18,679 nucleotides of DNA, from positions 1 through 18,679 of the forward strand of contig JAHIQI010000032.1 of the NCBI GenBank assembly GCA_018902755.1, in the 5' to 3' direction. The stretch comes from Pseudomonadota bacterium (GTDB lineage Bacteria; Desulfobacterota; Desulfarculia; Desulfarculales; Desulfarculaceae). Numbering within the stretch: position 1 is the first letter of the stretch; each line of letters starts with the position of its first letter. Under the pieces are notes generated by a model that made no database searches, was not told the DNA's origin, and worked only from the letters and a program-made list of their open reading frames with translations. Below, one piece after another: positions 7,484 through 14,844 of the stretch. The translations under genes were made by a program, and so were the position numbers.

Positions 7484-10400
7484 TTATTTACGTCGTTGAA
7501 ACCCCAAAGCGTGATGGTAATTCCAGGTCTGGCCGTCCTTGCCCATCGGCAGGTCGACCACGCCGAATTTCCGGGCGCACTCCGCGGCTTCCAGATCGAG
7601 CCTTGCGGCCAGGTCCAGCAACAGGTCCAGGTAGTCGGACTCACCCCAGAAATCCACGCCCGGCGCGCACTCTGTCTCAAACCGGTAAAACTCGTTTCCA
7701 ACCTCGGTCAGGCCGCCGTCATGCTCAAGGCGTTGGAACTTGACTGACGAGCCTTCTTCATTGGGTATGAGCACATATGTTTCCTGGCCCATGGCGTCGT
7801 ACCTGAAGGGGAACGCCCGTTGCAGCTCTCCGCTCAGATGAGCACGGGTGGTCCACCAGAGATCAATGCGAGCCTTGAGGTTTTTGGCGTCGCCCAGCAT
7901 CACGGATCGCAGGTGTGCGTGCTCCAGGTCGGCCAGGTTATTTTTCGGGTCCGGCTCGGCTCGCTCCAAGATGCGTGGAGCCGAGGATATTTCCACGAAT
8001 TGCTCCGGGGCGAGCAGTCCCCGTAGGTCATGGCTGGCCAGCGGGAAGTACTTGTCCTCGAAACCGGGGTGCTCAAACACCGGGCCGCTCCCCTGGTTCT
8101 TCAGGCCCTTGATATTGCGGCTCAGCAGGCAGATGTTGTCGCGGGCCCAGGGCTCGGGACGGTGCCTGCGCACCCGACCCGCCAGTTGGATGATCGAGCG
8201 CATGGACGATGGCTCCACGATGGCCCAGTCATAGTCGTGGTCGCGGCCGACCTCGGCCACCGGCGTGGCCAACACCAGAAAAATGTGGTCCAGGGTTTGG
8301 TCATCGGCATCGATGATGGCGCGCACCTCCAGGTCGTCAAACACGTTTGGAGCGTCGTGCTTGCGATTCAACAGCCGATCCAGGCGCCGCTCAATAGCCG
8401 AACGCACCAGTAGAGGATGCCGGGCGTGATAACAGCATAAATGGATTCGAAGGGCGGGATCATCGCCCAGCCTGGACAGCGCCAAGGCAACCTCGATCAG
8501 CGGATCGATGTTGGCCATGCGCACCAGCCCAAAGCTGACCCGTTTGCCGCCATGGGGATCAAGCACGTAGTTTTGTCGGTGCAGGTCTCGCGCCTGGCTA
8601 TAGACATGCTCCGCGACCTGCCCCGCGATTTCATCCTCATCGTCGTTTGCGCTCAGGTCCGAGATGTAAGCCCTGGTCCGCGTCTGTTTGTGCTCGGCCA
8701 GGGCCTTGACCCTGGCCTCGGCCCATTGCAGATGTTGTCTGGTGAATCCCTCGGCATCGCCGTGGCTTGAGGCCTGGCGGTCGAATTCGTCAAACCAGGC
8801 GCAGCAGATATCCTTGCTCGCGCCGGAGAAAACCCTGCCCTTTTGATAAATATCGCGGCCAGTCCTATATGCCTCGAACAGCCCCTGGACAATGGCCGGG
8901 GGCAGAGTGGCCGAGGACAACAGCACCCGGCTGCCCAGTAGGCCGGCCCAATGCACCAAGCGGCTCAGGGCGTATAGGTCGGCGACGTCAAAATCGTCCG
9001 GCTCGTCAAGGATCAGATCGGCGCTCATCAGACGCAGCATGGGTGCGATTTGACGGCCACCCCTGGTCCCTTCCGTTGCGGGCATCAGGTGATCAATGGT
9101 CGAGATGAGGATCGGGGCGTTCAATAGTGCGCCAACGCCCCTGGTGTCCCTGAGCCAGGACGCCAAGGGACCCGGCGAGAGGCTCCCCTCGTAATGCACA
9201 TAGGTGTTGTCGGGCAACAGGCTGTTAGCGGGCTGATTGCCGTGGACCTCGGTTTGGTCTTCATCGTCGGCGGCGAGTTGATGTAGCTGCCTAACGGCCG
9301 CCCCGCCCACCAGCACGGCCATGTCGTCGGGGCCAAGCCCCAGTCTCTGGCGGTAGGCGTCTCCAGTTTGCAGAGTCAGGGTGCGCAGGCCCAGGGCGAT
9401 TGAAAACCGCGCACCCAATAAAGGATCGGCCAAGGCATACATTATCCTACCGTTGGCCAAGGTCTTGCCTAGGCCAGTGGAGGCCATGTTTATTCCGAAA
9501 AAACCTTGATCAAGAGATAATTGCCTGATGGTGCAAGCCAGGTCGAAGGCCTGGTCCTGCCACTTGAAAAGCCCCTGTGCGCTGCGCCGCGTGAAGCCCC
9601 TGTGCCGGGCGATGCGGGGCAGGTTTTGGGGCAGCCTGGTCAATGAGCTGACTATGCGGCCGCTGGCGCCCTCCACGCCCAGCAGGTGTTCATCCAGCCG
9701 TTGGTTCAGCTCGCCCGTGGTGCGGATGGTGTTTGCATAAAGGGGATAATCCGGGATGCCCTTGACCCGTTTTTTGGTGTCCGCCAGGCTGGAGTAGTGA
9801 TGATCGGCCAACATCAGGGCCAGGCGGGACATGTGCATCGCATAAGGGTTTTCCAGCCAGGTCGTCCCTATCAATTCCTCGTGATTCAGAATCCGCCGGG
9901 CGATTTTCGCGGCCCGACGAATCCAGGGATCGCTGACAAAAGGCAAGTCGCCCTTAAATTTCCAGCAATCGCTTATGAGCTTATTAAGTTCCTTTAGCTC
10001 CTTGGCGGAGAGATTCTCGCCATTCGCCCGGCTGCCGCACCAGTGGGCATAAATGCCCTCGGGCAGGCGATCCAAGGTCCCCGTGTCCGGCACCTTGCGG
10101 CCGGCAGCGAAGTTAACCGGCATACGATGGTGGGAGACGATAAGCCAGCCCACTGTCTTGGCCAGCGGCGGCAAGCCATCCAAGGGCTTCCGCTCGGTCG
10201 GGTTCCGTGCTTGGTCTTCTTGTTCCGTGCCATTGATACGCAGATTATCGAGCCAAGACAGACCAGGGGTTGGGCCCAGGTTTGACAGCCGCTCCAGCCA
10301 CTGCCTATCGTCATCACCACCCACGAAGGCCTCGAATATCCGCAGGGAGATCCATTCGTGCCGAAACGGGTCGGCAATGGGTCTAGCCTCCCGGAGCTTC

Positions 10401-10801
10401 TTCTGAAAGGCGACTACGGCTTTACCAAAGTCGTGGAACAGAGCGGCCATTGCCGAGAGTAGACGAATGGCTGCGGCAAAACGCCAGTCATTTTCGTCCT
10501 TGCCGCGCAGGACATCCCTGACCGTGGTGTTGGTGGGCACCGCGCCTTGACTGTTGAAGGCCGAGGCCCTGCCCACGATCCACAACAACTCACTATGATT
10601 CTTGCCCCTGATCCAATGACAGGCCACGGCCGTGTTTTTGCGGGCTGTGCTCCTCAGCAAGCGGCGAAGTGTATCAAGGCCCTGCGCGGTTATGACCGTC
10701 TGCCAGGTGCGTGTTCCGCGCCGCTCCGCAAATTGATCCAAAAGGCGCCGGGTTTGCTTCAGGGCCTTTTTATTGCACTGGGATATGAACAATACGTTCA
10801 T
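7484..10801 (-). CDS. cas3f: Cas2-Cas3 fusion: nuclease-helicase and adaptation subunit
   Basis: This 1105-aa protein has the type I-F architecture. Residues 1-~95 are the Cas2 domain (MNVLFISQCN). An HD nuclease follows with HDFGK at 123-127, SHHRMP at 223-228 and LADHHYS at 331-337. The superfamily 2 helicase has motif I MASTGLGKT at 439-447, motif II DEPD at 599-602, motif III SSATLP at 629-634 and motif VI QLAGRVRRHR at 872-881. It unwinds and degrades target DNA recruited by the Csy complex, and through Cas2 it joins Cas1 in spacer capture. The start overlaps the cas1 stop (ATGA). All catalytic motifs are intact, and the length is close to the 1076 aa of the Pseudomonas enzyme. Confidence 0.97.
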   Translation of the reverse strand: MNVLFISQCNKKALKQTRRLLDQFAERRGTRTWQTVITAQGLDTLRRLLRSTARKNTAVACHWIRGKNHSELLWIVGRASAFNSQGAVPTNTTVRDVLRGKDENDWRFAAAIRLLSAMAALFHDFGKAVVAFQKKLREARPIADPFRHEWISLRIFEAFVGGDDDRQWLERLSNLGPTPGLSWLDNLRINGTEQEDQARNPTERKPLDGLPPLAKTVGWLIVSHHRMPVNFAAGRKVPDTGTLDRLPEGIYAHWCGSRANGENLSAKELKELNKLISDCWKFKGDLPFVSDPWIRRAAKIARRILNHEELIGTTWLENPYAMHMSRLALMLADHHYSSLADTKKRVKGIPDYPLYANTIRTTGELNQRLDEHLLGVEGASGRIVSSLTRLPQNLPRIARHRGFTRRSAQGLFKWQDQAFDLACTIRQLSLDQGFFGINMASTGLGKTLANGRIMYALADPLLGARFSIALGLRTLTLQTGDAYRQRLGLGPDDMAVLVGGAAVRQLHQLAADDEDQTEVHGNQPANSLLPDNTYVHYEGSLSPGPLASWLRDTRGVGALLNAPILISTIDHLMPATEGTRGGRQIAPMLRLMSADLILDEPDDFDVADLYALSRLVHWAGLLGSRVLLSSATLPPAIVQGLFEAYRTGRDIYQKGRVFSGASKDICCAWFDEFDRQASSHGDAEGFTRQHLQWAEARVKALAEHKQTRTRAYISDLSANDDEDEIAGQVAEHVYSQARDLHRQNYVLDPHGGKRVSFGLVRMANIDPLIEVALALSRLGDDPALRIHLCCYHARHPLLVRSAIERRLDRLLNRKHDAPNVFDDLEVRAIIDADDQTLDHIFLVLATPVAEVGRDHDYDWAIVEPSSMRSIIQLAGRVRRHRPEPWARDNICLLSRNIKGLKNQGSGPVFEHPGFEDKYFPLASHDLRGLLAPEQFVEISSAPRILERAEPDPKNNLADLEHAHLRSVMLGDAKNLKARIDLWWTTRAHLSGELQRAFPFRYDAMGQETYVLIPNEEGSSVKFQRLEHDGGLTEVGNEFYRFETECAPGVDFWGESDYLDLLLDLAARLDLEAAECARKFGVVDLPMGKDGQTWNYHHALGFQRRK

Positions 10802-11772
10802 GCCGAGCGCTTTTCCATGGTGGAAGCGGTTTCCTTGATCACATCTATCATCAGGTCAAGGCATTCGTTGTGGACAAGCTTTTCTATGCAAGCCTGGCGA
10901 AAATCTTGTTCACTGTCCCCTCGCATAGCCGAGATGAAGGCCTGGGGCAAGATGTGCGCGTCCTTGACCAAATCGGCTACATCGAACACCAAACCACCCC
11001 GGCGTGTCTTGCCGTGCAATACCGCCAGACCGTGAGGTAGCCCCAGGACCCAAGTGGCGGTGGCGCCCAGGCCATAGGCGAGGTAGTTGCCGTGGTCAAG
11101 GAAGCGGTTGGCCGGGTCGACGCTTTGGCCACGAGTTGAGCGCTTGAATTGGCCGTAGCCCGTCGCTTGGGCAGCTATTTTGAACAATCGCTTGGTGAGG
11201 CGGGCCTCTTCCAGCAAAAGGGCGCTGTTGGTGGGCGCATTATCGATCTGCTGGGCCGATACATGCAAAAATTCCTCAAGCGCCGTCAAATCAACTGCAA
11301 AATCATGGTCTCGGCTTTTGTTGGCATGCCATTGTTCACGGATATGTTCCAGGCGAACGCGCTGGAATATCTTGGCCGCCTCAAGGCGCAGGGCATCATC
11401 GAACCAAAATTTGACCCAGGCTTGTAAATAGTTGGTCGGGCGATACTCGCTCTGAGGGGAAAACCAGGCGACGTCCACATCCTTTTCCATGGCGCTGAAC
11501 AAGGGCGCGCCGCCTCCTCCGCAAAAACCCACAAGCACCCCGGCCTTGGCCAGTTCTCTTATGGCCGCCTGGGTGATGCTGGTGCCGGTACCCAATAATA
11601 TGGTGGTGGTATTGGCGATGGGGATGTTCCAATAAAGGGATCTCTTGCCCAGGTCGGTGACATACTCCACCCTGCCACCGTTCACCAAGACCCGGCAGTG
11701 CTCCAGGTAGTACATGTTGGCGCGTTTGGAATGTAGAATCGTCTTTAGGTCAGACGGACTTAGCCAATCCAT
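10798..11772 (-). CDS. cas1: Cas1 integrase, type I-F
   Basis: This protein has 324 aa, the same as Pseudomonas type I-F Cas1. The metal ligands line up with the known Glu190, His254, Asp265 and Asp268, each shifted by one: Glu189 in LLLEEARLT, His253 in VLHGKT, Asp264 and Asp267 in FDVADLV. With Cas2-3 it integrates new spacers at the leader-repeat junction. The ATG is preceded by a GGGGGGAA ribosome binding site. It is the first gene of the operon, and its stop overlaps the cas3 start (ATGA). Confidence 0.97.
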   Translation of the reverse strand: MDWLSPSDLKTILHSKRANMYYLEHCRVLVNGGRVEYVTDLGKRSLYWNIPIANTTTILLGTGTSITQAAIRELAKAGVLVGFCGGGGAPLFSAMEKDVDVAWFSPQSEYRPTNYLQAWVKFWFDDALRLEAAKIFQRVRLEHIREQWHANKSRDHDFAVDLTALEEFLHVSAQQIDNAPTNSALLLEEARLTKRLFKIAAQATGYGQFKRSTRGQSVDPANRFLDHGNYLAYGLGATATWVLGLPHGLAVLHGKTRRGGLVFDVADLVKDAHILPQAFISAMRGDSEQDFRQACIEKLVHNECLDLMIDVIKETASTMEKRSA

Positions 11773-11831
11773 GGTTCCCCCCGGAATCGTGGCGTGCGTG
11801 TTTGGTTCCCACAGAGTTCGATTTATATCAT

Positions 11832-11859
11832 ATAATACTGCTGTATAGGAACTGGTTAA
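11832..11859 (-). promoter_or_regulatory. Possible sigma70 promoter of the cas operon
   Basis: On the minus strand, TTAACC and TATTAT are separated by 16 bp, about 60 bp upstream of the cas1 start, in the most AT-rich part of this gap. The -35 is a weak match and neighbouring TATATG or TATACA could serve as the -10. Confidence 0.35.
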
Positions 11860-12060
11860 CGGTGAGTTGCCTAGCTACGCACAGGCATTCAGACTGGCGA
11901 AAATTTGAATACTGCCTGTAAAAGAACCAGACCGTAGGTCACATTAAAAGTCCATGGACATACCTGACTTTTCGGTGTTCAATTTCGCTTGACCCCGCGC
12001 TGAGCTGGTTAGTAATAAAAAATTGGTTACAGTTTTGAAAAGTTGGCAATAATGATGCTG
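11860..12060. other. Intergenic stretch, nothing recognised
   Basis: This AT-leaning DNA lies between the cas promoter region and the structured segment before the terminator. Reading frames are short and unconvincing. No second CRISPR array or degenerate I-F repeat was seen on the cas1 side, where many I-F loci carry one. Confidence 0.5.
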
Positions 12061-12165
12061 GTTACTCGGCTCAAATCCATGGAACGTGGTTCGTCGCGGG
12101 GCAATGCGCCCTGGTGCCGCCCATTGGAGGATTGCTAGAGTAACTTCCAAATAATAATGGGTTAG
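12061..12165 (+). ncRNA. Candidate structured RNA ahead of a terminator
   Basis: The segment is bracketed by GTTACTC (12061-12067) and its complement GAGTAAC (12138-12144). Inside, GGCA/TGCC and other GC-rich short stems are possible. It runs directly into the rho-independent terminator at 12166. It has no coding potential, no promoter was identified with confidence, and no known RNA family was recognised. Confidence 0.25.
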
Positions 12166-12200
12166 CCGCACCTGGGACTTGCTTCCAGGTGCGGTTTTTT
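12166..12200 (+). terminator. Rho-independent terminator
   Basis: A perfect 10-bp stem, CCGCACCTGG / CCAGGTGCGG, with a 9-nt loop is followed by six T. It points along the plus strand and ends only 14 bp before tRNA-Ser. Confidence 0.85.
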
Positions 12201-12214
12201 ATTGCGTGGGTAAC

Positions 12215-12301
12215 GGCGAGGTGGCCGAGCGGTTTAAGGCGGCTGCCCCGAAAGCAGTTAAGCGTGGTTACGCTTCCAGGGTTCGAATCCCTGCCTCGCC
12301 G
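12215..12301 (+). tRNA. tRNA-Ser(CGA)
   Basis: The acceptor stem is GGCGAGG/CCTCGCC. There is a D-arm, a long variable arm with the stem AAGCGT/ACGCTT typical of serine tRNAs, and a T-arm CAGGG-TTCGAAT-CCCTG. The CCA end is encoded at 12302-12304. The anticodon stem GCTGC/GCAGT encloses the loop CCCGAAA, giving anticodon CGA. Position 33 is C instead of the nearly invariant U. The rest of the cloverleaf is intact. Confidence 0.93.
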
Positions 12302-12316
12302 CCACACTGAAAACAT

Positions 12317-12389
12317 ACCGGGGTAGCTCAGTTGGCAGAGCAAGGCACTTTTAATGCCTGAGGCGCGGGTTCGATTCCCGCCCCCGGTA
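12317..12389 (+). tRNA. tRNA-Lys(TTT)
   Basis: The acceptor stem is ACCGGGG/CCCCGGT with discriminator A and encoded CCA at 12390-12392. The anticodon stem AGGCA/TGCCT holds the loop CTTTTAA, anticodon TTT. The T-arm is GCGGG-TTCGATT-CCCGC. It lies 12 bp after the tRNA-Ser CCA end and is probably cotranscribed with it. Confidence 0.95.
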
Positions 12390-12465
12390 CCACTCCAAGC
12401 TACCCAACGGCCCCGCACTAGATTCCTCCTGACCTGCTTCCCGACTGGGCGAGGAGAAACGCAGC

Positions 12466-13008
12466 ATGACAGAGATGATTTTCCCCATGGATACCAGTGC
12501 CACCTACGAGACGGCCTACCAGGCCATTACTAAGGGTGATGACCAAAGGATAGAAGAACTGGCTGCCGCCGCGCCTTTTCTAATCACCAACGAAGAGTTG
12601 CGGGAAGACGGTCCGGAGCCCCTGTTGAATCAAGCCATTCTAGACGGCGTGCGAGGCCCTATTGGCCTGCGGGTTGTTGCGACGATCTTAGACCTAGGGG
12701 CGGATGTCAATTACTGTCCGCCATGGGGCTGTACGGCCTTGCACGATGCGGCGATGAGCTTGGATGTGGCCATGATAAAGCTGGTCCTTAAGAGAGGGGC
12801 GAATCCGAACGTGCTTGATTTCCCCTTGGAGACAGATGATCGTGAAACCGTCCTCGATATGGTGGATTGGGAGATTCTTATCCAAGAGACCAGAATCCCA
12901 GGAGAGCCTGATCGAGACCCAGGTGACGTATTGCCGATGATACGGGACTTGTTAGTTCAGGCTGGTGCCAAGGGCTACTATGAAATGCACCCCGAAGAGC
13001 TGAATTAG
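12466..13008 (+). CDS. Ankyrin-repeat protein
   Basis: This 180-aa protein starts at an ATG preceded by GAGGAG. The middle (~65-120) shows ankyrin-type helices: VATILDLGADVNYCPPWGCT, then ALHDAAMSLDVAMIKLVLKRG with ANPNVLD, and a degenerate last unit ending LLVQAGAKGYYEM. There is no signal peptide or membrane segment, so it is probably cytoplasmic. Ankyrin proteins of this size mediate protein binding, and some act as immunity proteins, but no partner is visible here. It sits alone between the tRNA-Ser/Lys pair and tRNA-Phe. The fold call is good; the role is unknown. Confidence 0.8.
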   Translation: MTEMIFPMDTSATYETAYQAITKGDDQRIEELAAAAPFLITNEELREDGPEPLLNQAILDGVRGPIGLRVVATILDLGADVNYCPPWGCTALHDAAMSLDVAMIKLVLKRGANPNVLDFPLETDDRETVLDMVDWEILIQETRIPGEPDRDPGDVLPMIRDLLVQAGAKGYYEMHPEELN

Positions 13009-13290
13009 ACTCGTTATCGATTCAAAAAATTGCATGCATTTTGTGGGATGGCTTGATTGATAACAGGTGGAAGGCCTTCCCCCCTAGGGCCCCCCGGCCC
13101 TTGTCCTGCTGGCCTCGGGCCCAAAAACGCTCACGGCTGCCCTGACTCAGCGCCCTTCGGGGCACCGCGTTCTTCCCCGAATGCCACTCTCGGAAGGGGC
13201 CCAACTTGCCTGGCACCAGGCATGGAAGATATCCCCGGCTTCACTTTGCTTCACATAATTTTGTGGCACAGGAGTGGCACAAAAACAGGA
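13009..13290. other. Intergenic stretch with two GTGGCACA direct repeats
   Basis: A GC-rich part (13080-13210) has long plus-strand C runs and no convincing gene. An 84-codon frame there has no family resemblance. Next to the tRNA-Phe 3' side, GTGGCACA occurs at 13263 and 13274, 11 bp apart. Short direct repeats near the 3' end of a tRNA can be integrase arm sites, but no integrase gene is present. Confidence 0.35.
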
Positions 13291-13330
13291 CAAACAAAAA
13301 ATAGGGCCTAGGCCAAATGACCTAAGCCCT
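13291..13330 (-). terminator. Terminator of tRNA-Phe
   Basis: On the minus strand, AGGGCTTAGG and CCTAGGCCCT form a 10-bp stem with one mismatch around an 8-nt loop, followed by ATTTTTTGTTTG. It begins 10 bp past the CCA end of tRNA-Phe. Confidence 0.75.
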
Positions 13331-13342
13331 TGAAATCTTTGG

Positions 13343-13415
13343 TGCCGAGGGACGGAGTTGAACCGCCGACACGGGGATTTTCAGTCCCCTGCTCTACCAA
13401 CTGAGCTACCTCGGC
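13343..13415 (-). tRNA. tRNA-Phe(GAA)
   Basis: On the minus strand the acceptor stem is GCCGAGG/CCTCGGC. The anticodon loop ACTGAAAAT gives GAA, and the T-loop is TTCAACT. CCA is encoded at 13340-13342. A promoter upstream and a terminator downstream make it an independent unit. Confidence 0.96.
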
Positions 13416-13471
13416 CTACAGTCGCCGTGCTCCCGCCGCCGCCGGAGCGGCCCTAGCCGAAACACACGCTT

Positions 13472-13500
13472 TTTATACCGCCCCTCTTTTAAGGCGTCAA
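13472..13500 (-). promoter_or_regulatory. Sigma70-type promoter of tRNA-Phe
   Basis: On the minus strand, TTGACG and TATAAA are separated by 17 bp, close to consensus. The -10 ends ~57 bp upstream of the tRNA 5' end, leaving room for a short leader. Confidence 0.65.
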
Positions 13501-13575
13501 GGGCTAAGCCTTGCTTAACCCGGATGCTTTTGCTATTTACAGGAAGTTTGCTTTGTCCAGACCGTGGGGGGGAAC

Positions 13576-13734
13576 ATGCTGGCAACCGTGACTTCGCTGG
13601 CCGTACTTGGAGTGCGCGCCTATCCCGTGCAGGTGGAGGTGGACTTGGCTCCGGGCCTGCCCGCCTTCAACACCGTGGGTTTGCCCGACGGGGCGGTGCG
13701 TGAATCCAAGGAACGGGTGCGCGCCGCCTTGTAA
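13576..13734 (+). pseudogene. comM: comM, 5' fragment (Mg-chelatase-like ATPase)
   Basis: The frame starts at an ATG preceded by GGGGGGGAA and encodes 52 residues, MLATVTSLAVLGVRAYPVQV through LPDGAVRESKERVRAAL. This is the standard N-terminus of ComM/YifB, an AAA+ helicase for branch migration in natural transformation. It then meets TGTAA, where TG is the first base pair step of an IS21-type left end and TAA acts as stop. The C-terminal part of the gene lies at ~15284-15764 on the same strand. About 300 residues between them, including Walker A and B, are absent, so the gene cannot make a working ATPase. Confidence 0.85.
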
Positions 13735-13735
13735 A

Positions 13736-13783
13736 TGGCGGTCCAAAAGCGTGACGGAATTTATGGCGGTTGAAAAGCGTGAC
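13736..13783 (+). repeat. IS21-type left terminal repeats
   Basis: TGGCGGT, two variable bases, then AAAAGCGTGAC occurs at 13736-13755 and 13764-13783, 28 bp apart. These are transposase binding repeats of the IS21 left-end type. Confidence 0.7.
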
Positions 13784-13830
13784 ACCCTCATGGAGTGTCC
13801 TTCGGTATTTGGAGAATTTTTACCGGAGGC

Positions 13831-14172
13831 ATGGAGAGGGTGTACAAGGAAATGGACTGGTGGACCAAGATACGTCTGGAATTGCGCCACGCTGAGACCA
13901 GCAAGCGGGAGGTGATGCGCCGGGAGGGCATCCACTGGGATACCTTGCAGAAAGTCATGACCCATTCGGAGCCGCCCGGCTACCGGATGGCATCCCCCCG
14001 GCCCAAGCCCAAGCTGGGCCCCTACCTTGAGACGATCGTCCAGATCATACAAGACGACAAGTCGGTTCCCAAAAAGCAGCGCCACACAGCCACGCGGATC
14101 TACGATCGCCTGAAGGAGATGGGATACCAGGGCAAGTACACCCAGGTGAAGCAGGCGGTGTCACGGCGATAG
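13831..14172 (+). pseudogene. istA: istA transposase, N-terminal fragment
   Basis: From the ATG at 13831, preceded by GGAGG, 113 codons are open. The protein has the IS21 IstA N-terminal pattern: MDWWTKIRLELRHAETSKRE, then REGIHWDTLQKV, HSEPPGYR, RPKPKLGPYLE, KQRHTATRIYDRL and YTQVKQAV. This is the helix-turn-helix DNA-binding region. Full IstA is ~400-500 aa with a DDE domain that is absent here. The frame ends at TAG directly after VSRR, where the sequence changes character, so it is a 3'-truncated and inactive gene. Confidence 0.85.
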
Positions 14173-14267
14173 TGATCATAAAGCACCTTGGCGATGCTCT
14201 CTCCATCTTTGAACTTAGGATGCCATACAATGTAAATAACAAAGAATGGATGTGTTGAATCTGTCAT
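14100..14267 (-). pseudogene. N-terminal fragment of a TIR-like (defence-type) protein
   Basis: On the minus strand an ATG at 14267, with GGGGAA upstream, opens a frame reading MTDSTHPFFVIYIVWHPKFK, then DGESIAKVLYDHYRRD. It then runs into istA antisense DNA and stops at 14100. The opening FxxYIVWHPxFxDGxxIAxxLxxHYRR resembles the N-terminus of a group of TIR-like proteins, some of which serve in phage defence. That match is from memory. Only ~36 residues are native; the rest was lost at the same junction that truncates istA (~14160-14172). The strong base-composition contrast with istA supports a junction here. Confidence 0.45.
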
Positions 14268-14844
14268 GTAACATTCCCCAACTTAAAATTGTACAACTAA
14301 TTTAATTCTTCAATGTGACCTAAAATATTATGTCAACCAATACATTTTAATTATTTGCGACAAATGTTGGCGGCCTTTAATTGGAACCTCCACAGGTAAC
14401 TAGAATTAACATTTTAAAAGTAAGCTCGCAAATGATTGAACTAGCCACATCTCTACCCATCAAAACTACAGGTGCCAATCCCTCGCCTCACGAAGGCTGG
14501 ATTTATCTGCTGTAAGGTTTTTTAAGAGCTGCAAGTTGTTTGGGAATTTACCGGCTGTTAATTTCACCATAGTACCCCTCGATAACCATTGTCACATATT
14601 CACTATAAGATAATTCATATATAGTTTCAGGGTCAACCGCAGATTTTCAAGATCGTATTGAGCCTTAGTACGAGTCAGGAATCATTGAATGGCATTAGGG
14701 TGTTCCTGGAAATATCAGTTAGGGTAGCGTAGCCTCTTGAAAAGCCAACATATATGCTGAAAATAATGTGATCGTTCAATCTCGTGTGTGCCGAACAACT
14801 TTTTTTGCCAACAGAAAGCATGGCTCGCCGGATCGTGACAATAT
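14268..14844. other. AT-rich stretch within the comM insertion
   Basis: The base composition is far lower in G+C than the surrounding chromosome. Minus-strand frames are short: a 34-aa one with a good ribosome binding site (listed separately), an unstarted one upstream of it ending LRLTLKLYMNYLIVNM, and a 48-codon one at ~14676-14822. They may be remains of one or two genes. No known family was recognised and no IS end was seen. Confidence 0.4.
14466..14570 (-). CDS. Possible 34-aa small protein
   Basis: The ATG at 14570 is preceded by GAGGGG at 4 nt, a good ribosome binding site. The peptide starts MVKLTAGKFPNNLQLLKNL and ends EARDWHL before TAG. There is no hydrophobic segment and no recognised family. 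Upstream in another frame is a stop ending LKLYMNYLIVNM, so it could follow the remains of another gene. It might equally be a chance frame in AT-rich DNA. Confidence 0.25.
   Translation of the reverse strand: MVKLTAGKFPNNLQLLKNLTADKSSLREARDWHL

Larger units (their letters stand above)
13730..14172 (+). mobile_element. Left end of an IS21-family element with istA fragment
   Basis: The element starts TGTAAATGGCGG inside comM codon ~53. Two 20-bp terminal repeats follow and then the 5' part of istA. It breaks off at ~14160-14172 against unrelated AT-rich DNA, so most of istA, all of istB and the right end are missing. Its orientation is the same as that of the IS21-type right end at 1-141. The two could be ends of the same IS type, which would need comparison with an intact copy. 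Confidence 0.7.

Noticed and set aside
2694..11772. Transposon-associated I-F3 (Tn7-like) CRISPR system
   Set aside because: cas1 and cas2-3 are present, csy1 and csy2 are separate, and there are no tnsA, tnsB, tnsC or tniQ genes, so this is ordinary I-F1.
11773..12214. Second CRISPR array on the cas1 side
   Set aside because: No copy or degenerate copy of the I-F repeat was found there.
13057..13311. 84-codon plus-strand frame after the ankyrin gene
   Set aside because: Proline/glycine-rich translation of a GC-rich spacer, no ribosome binding site, and it overlaps the tRNA-Phe terminator.
13501..13521. Hairpin GGGCTAAGC/GCTTAACCC upstream of comM
   Set aside because: Short stem with a mismatch, a 3-nt loop and no T run; too weak to call a terminator.
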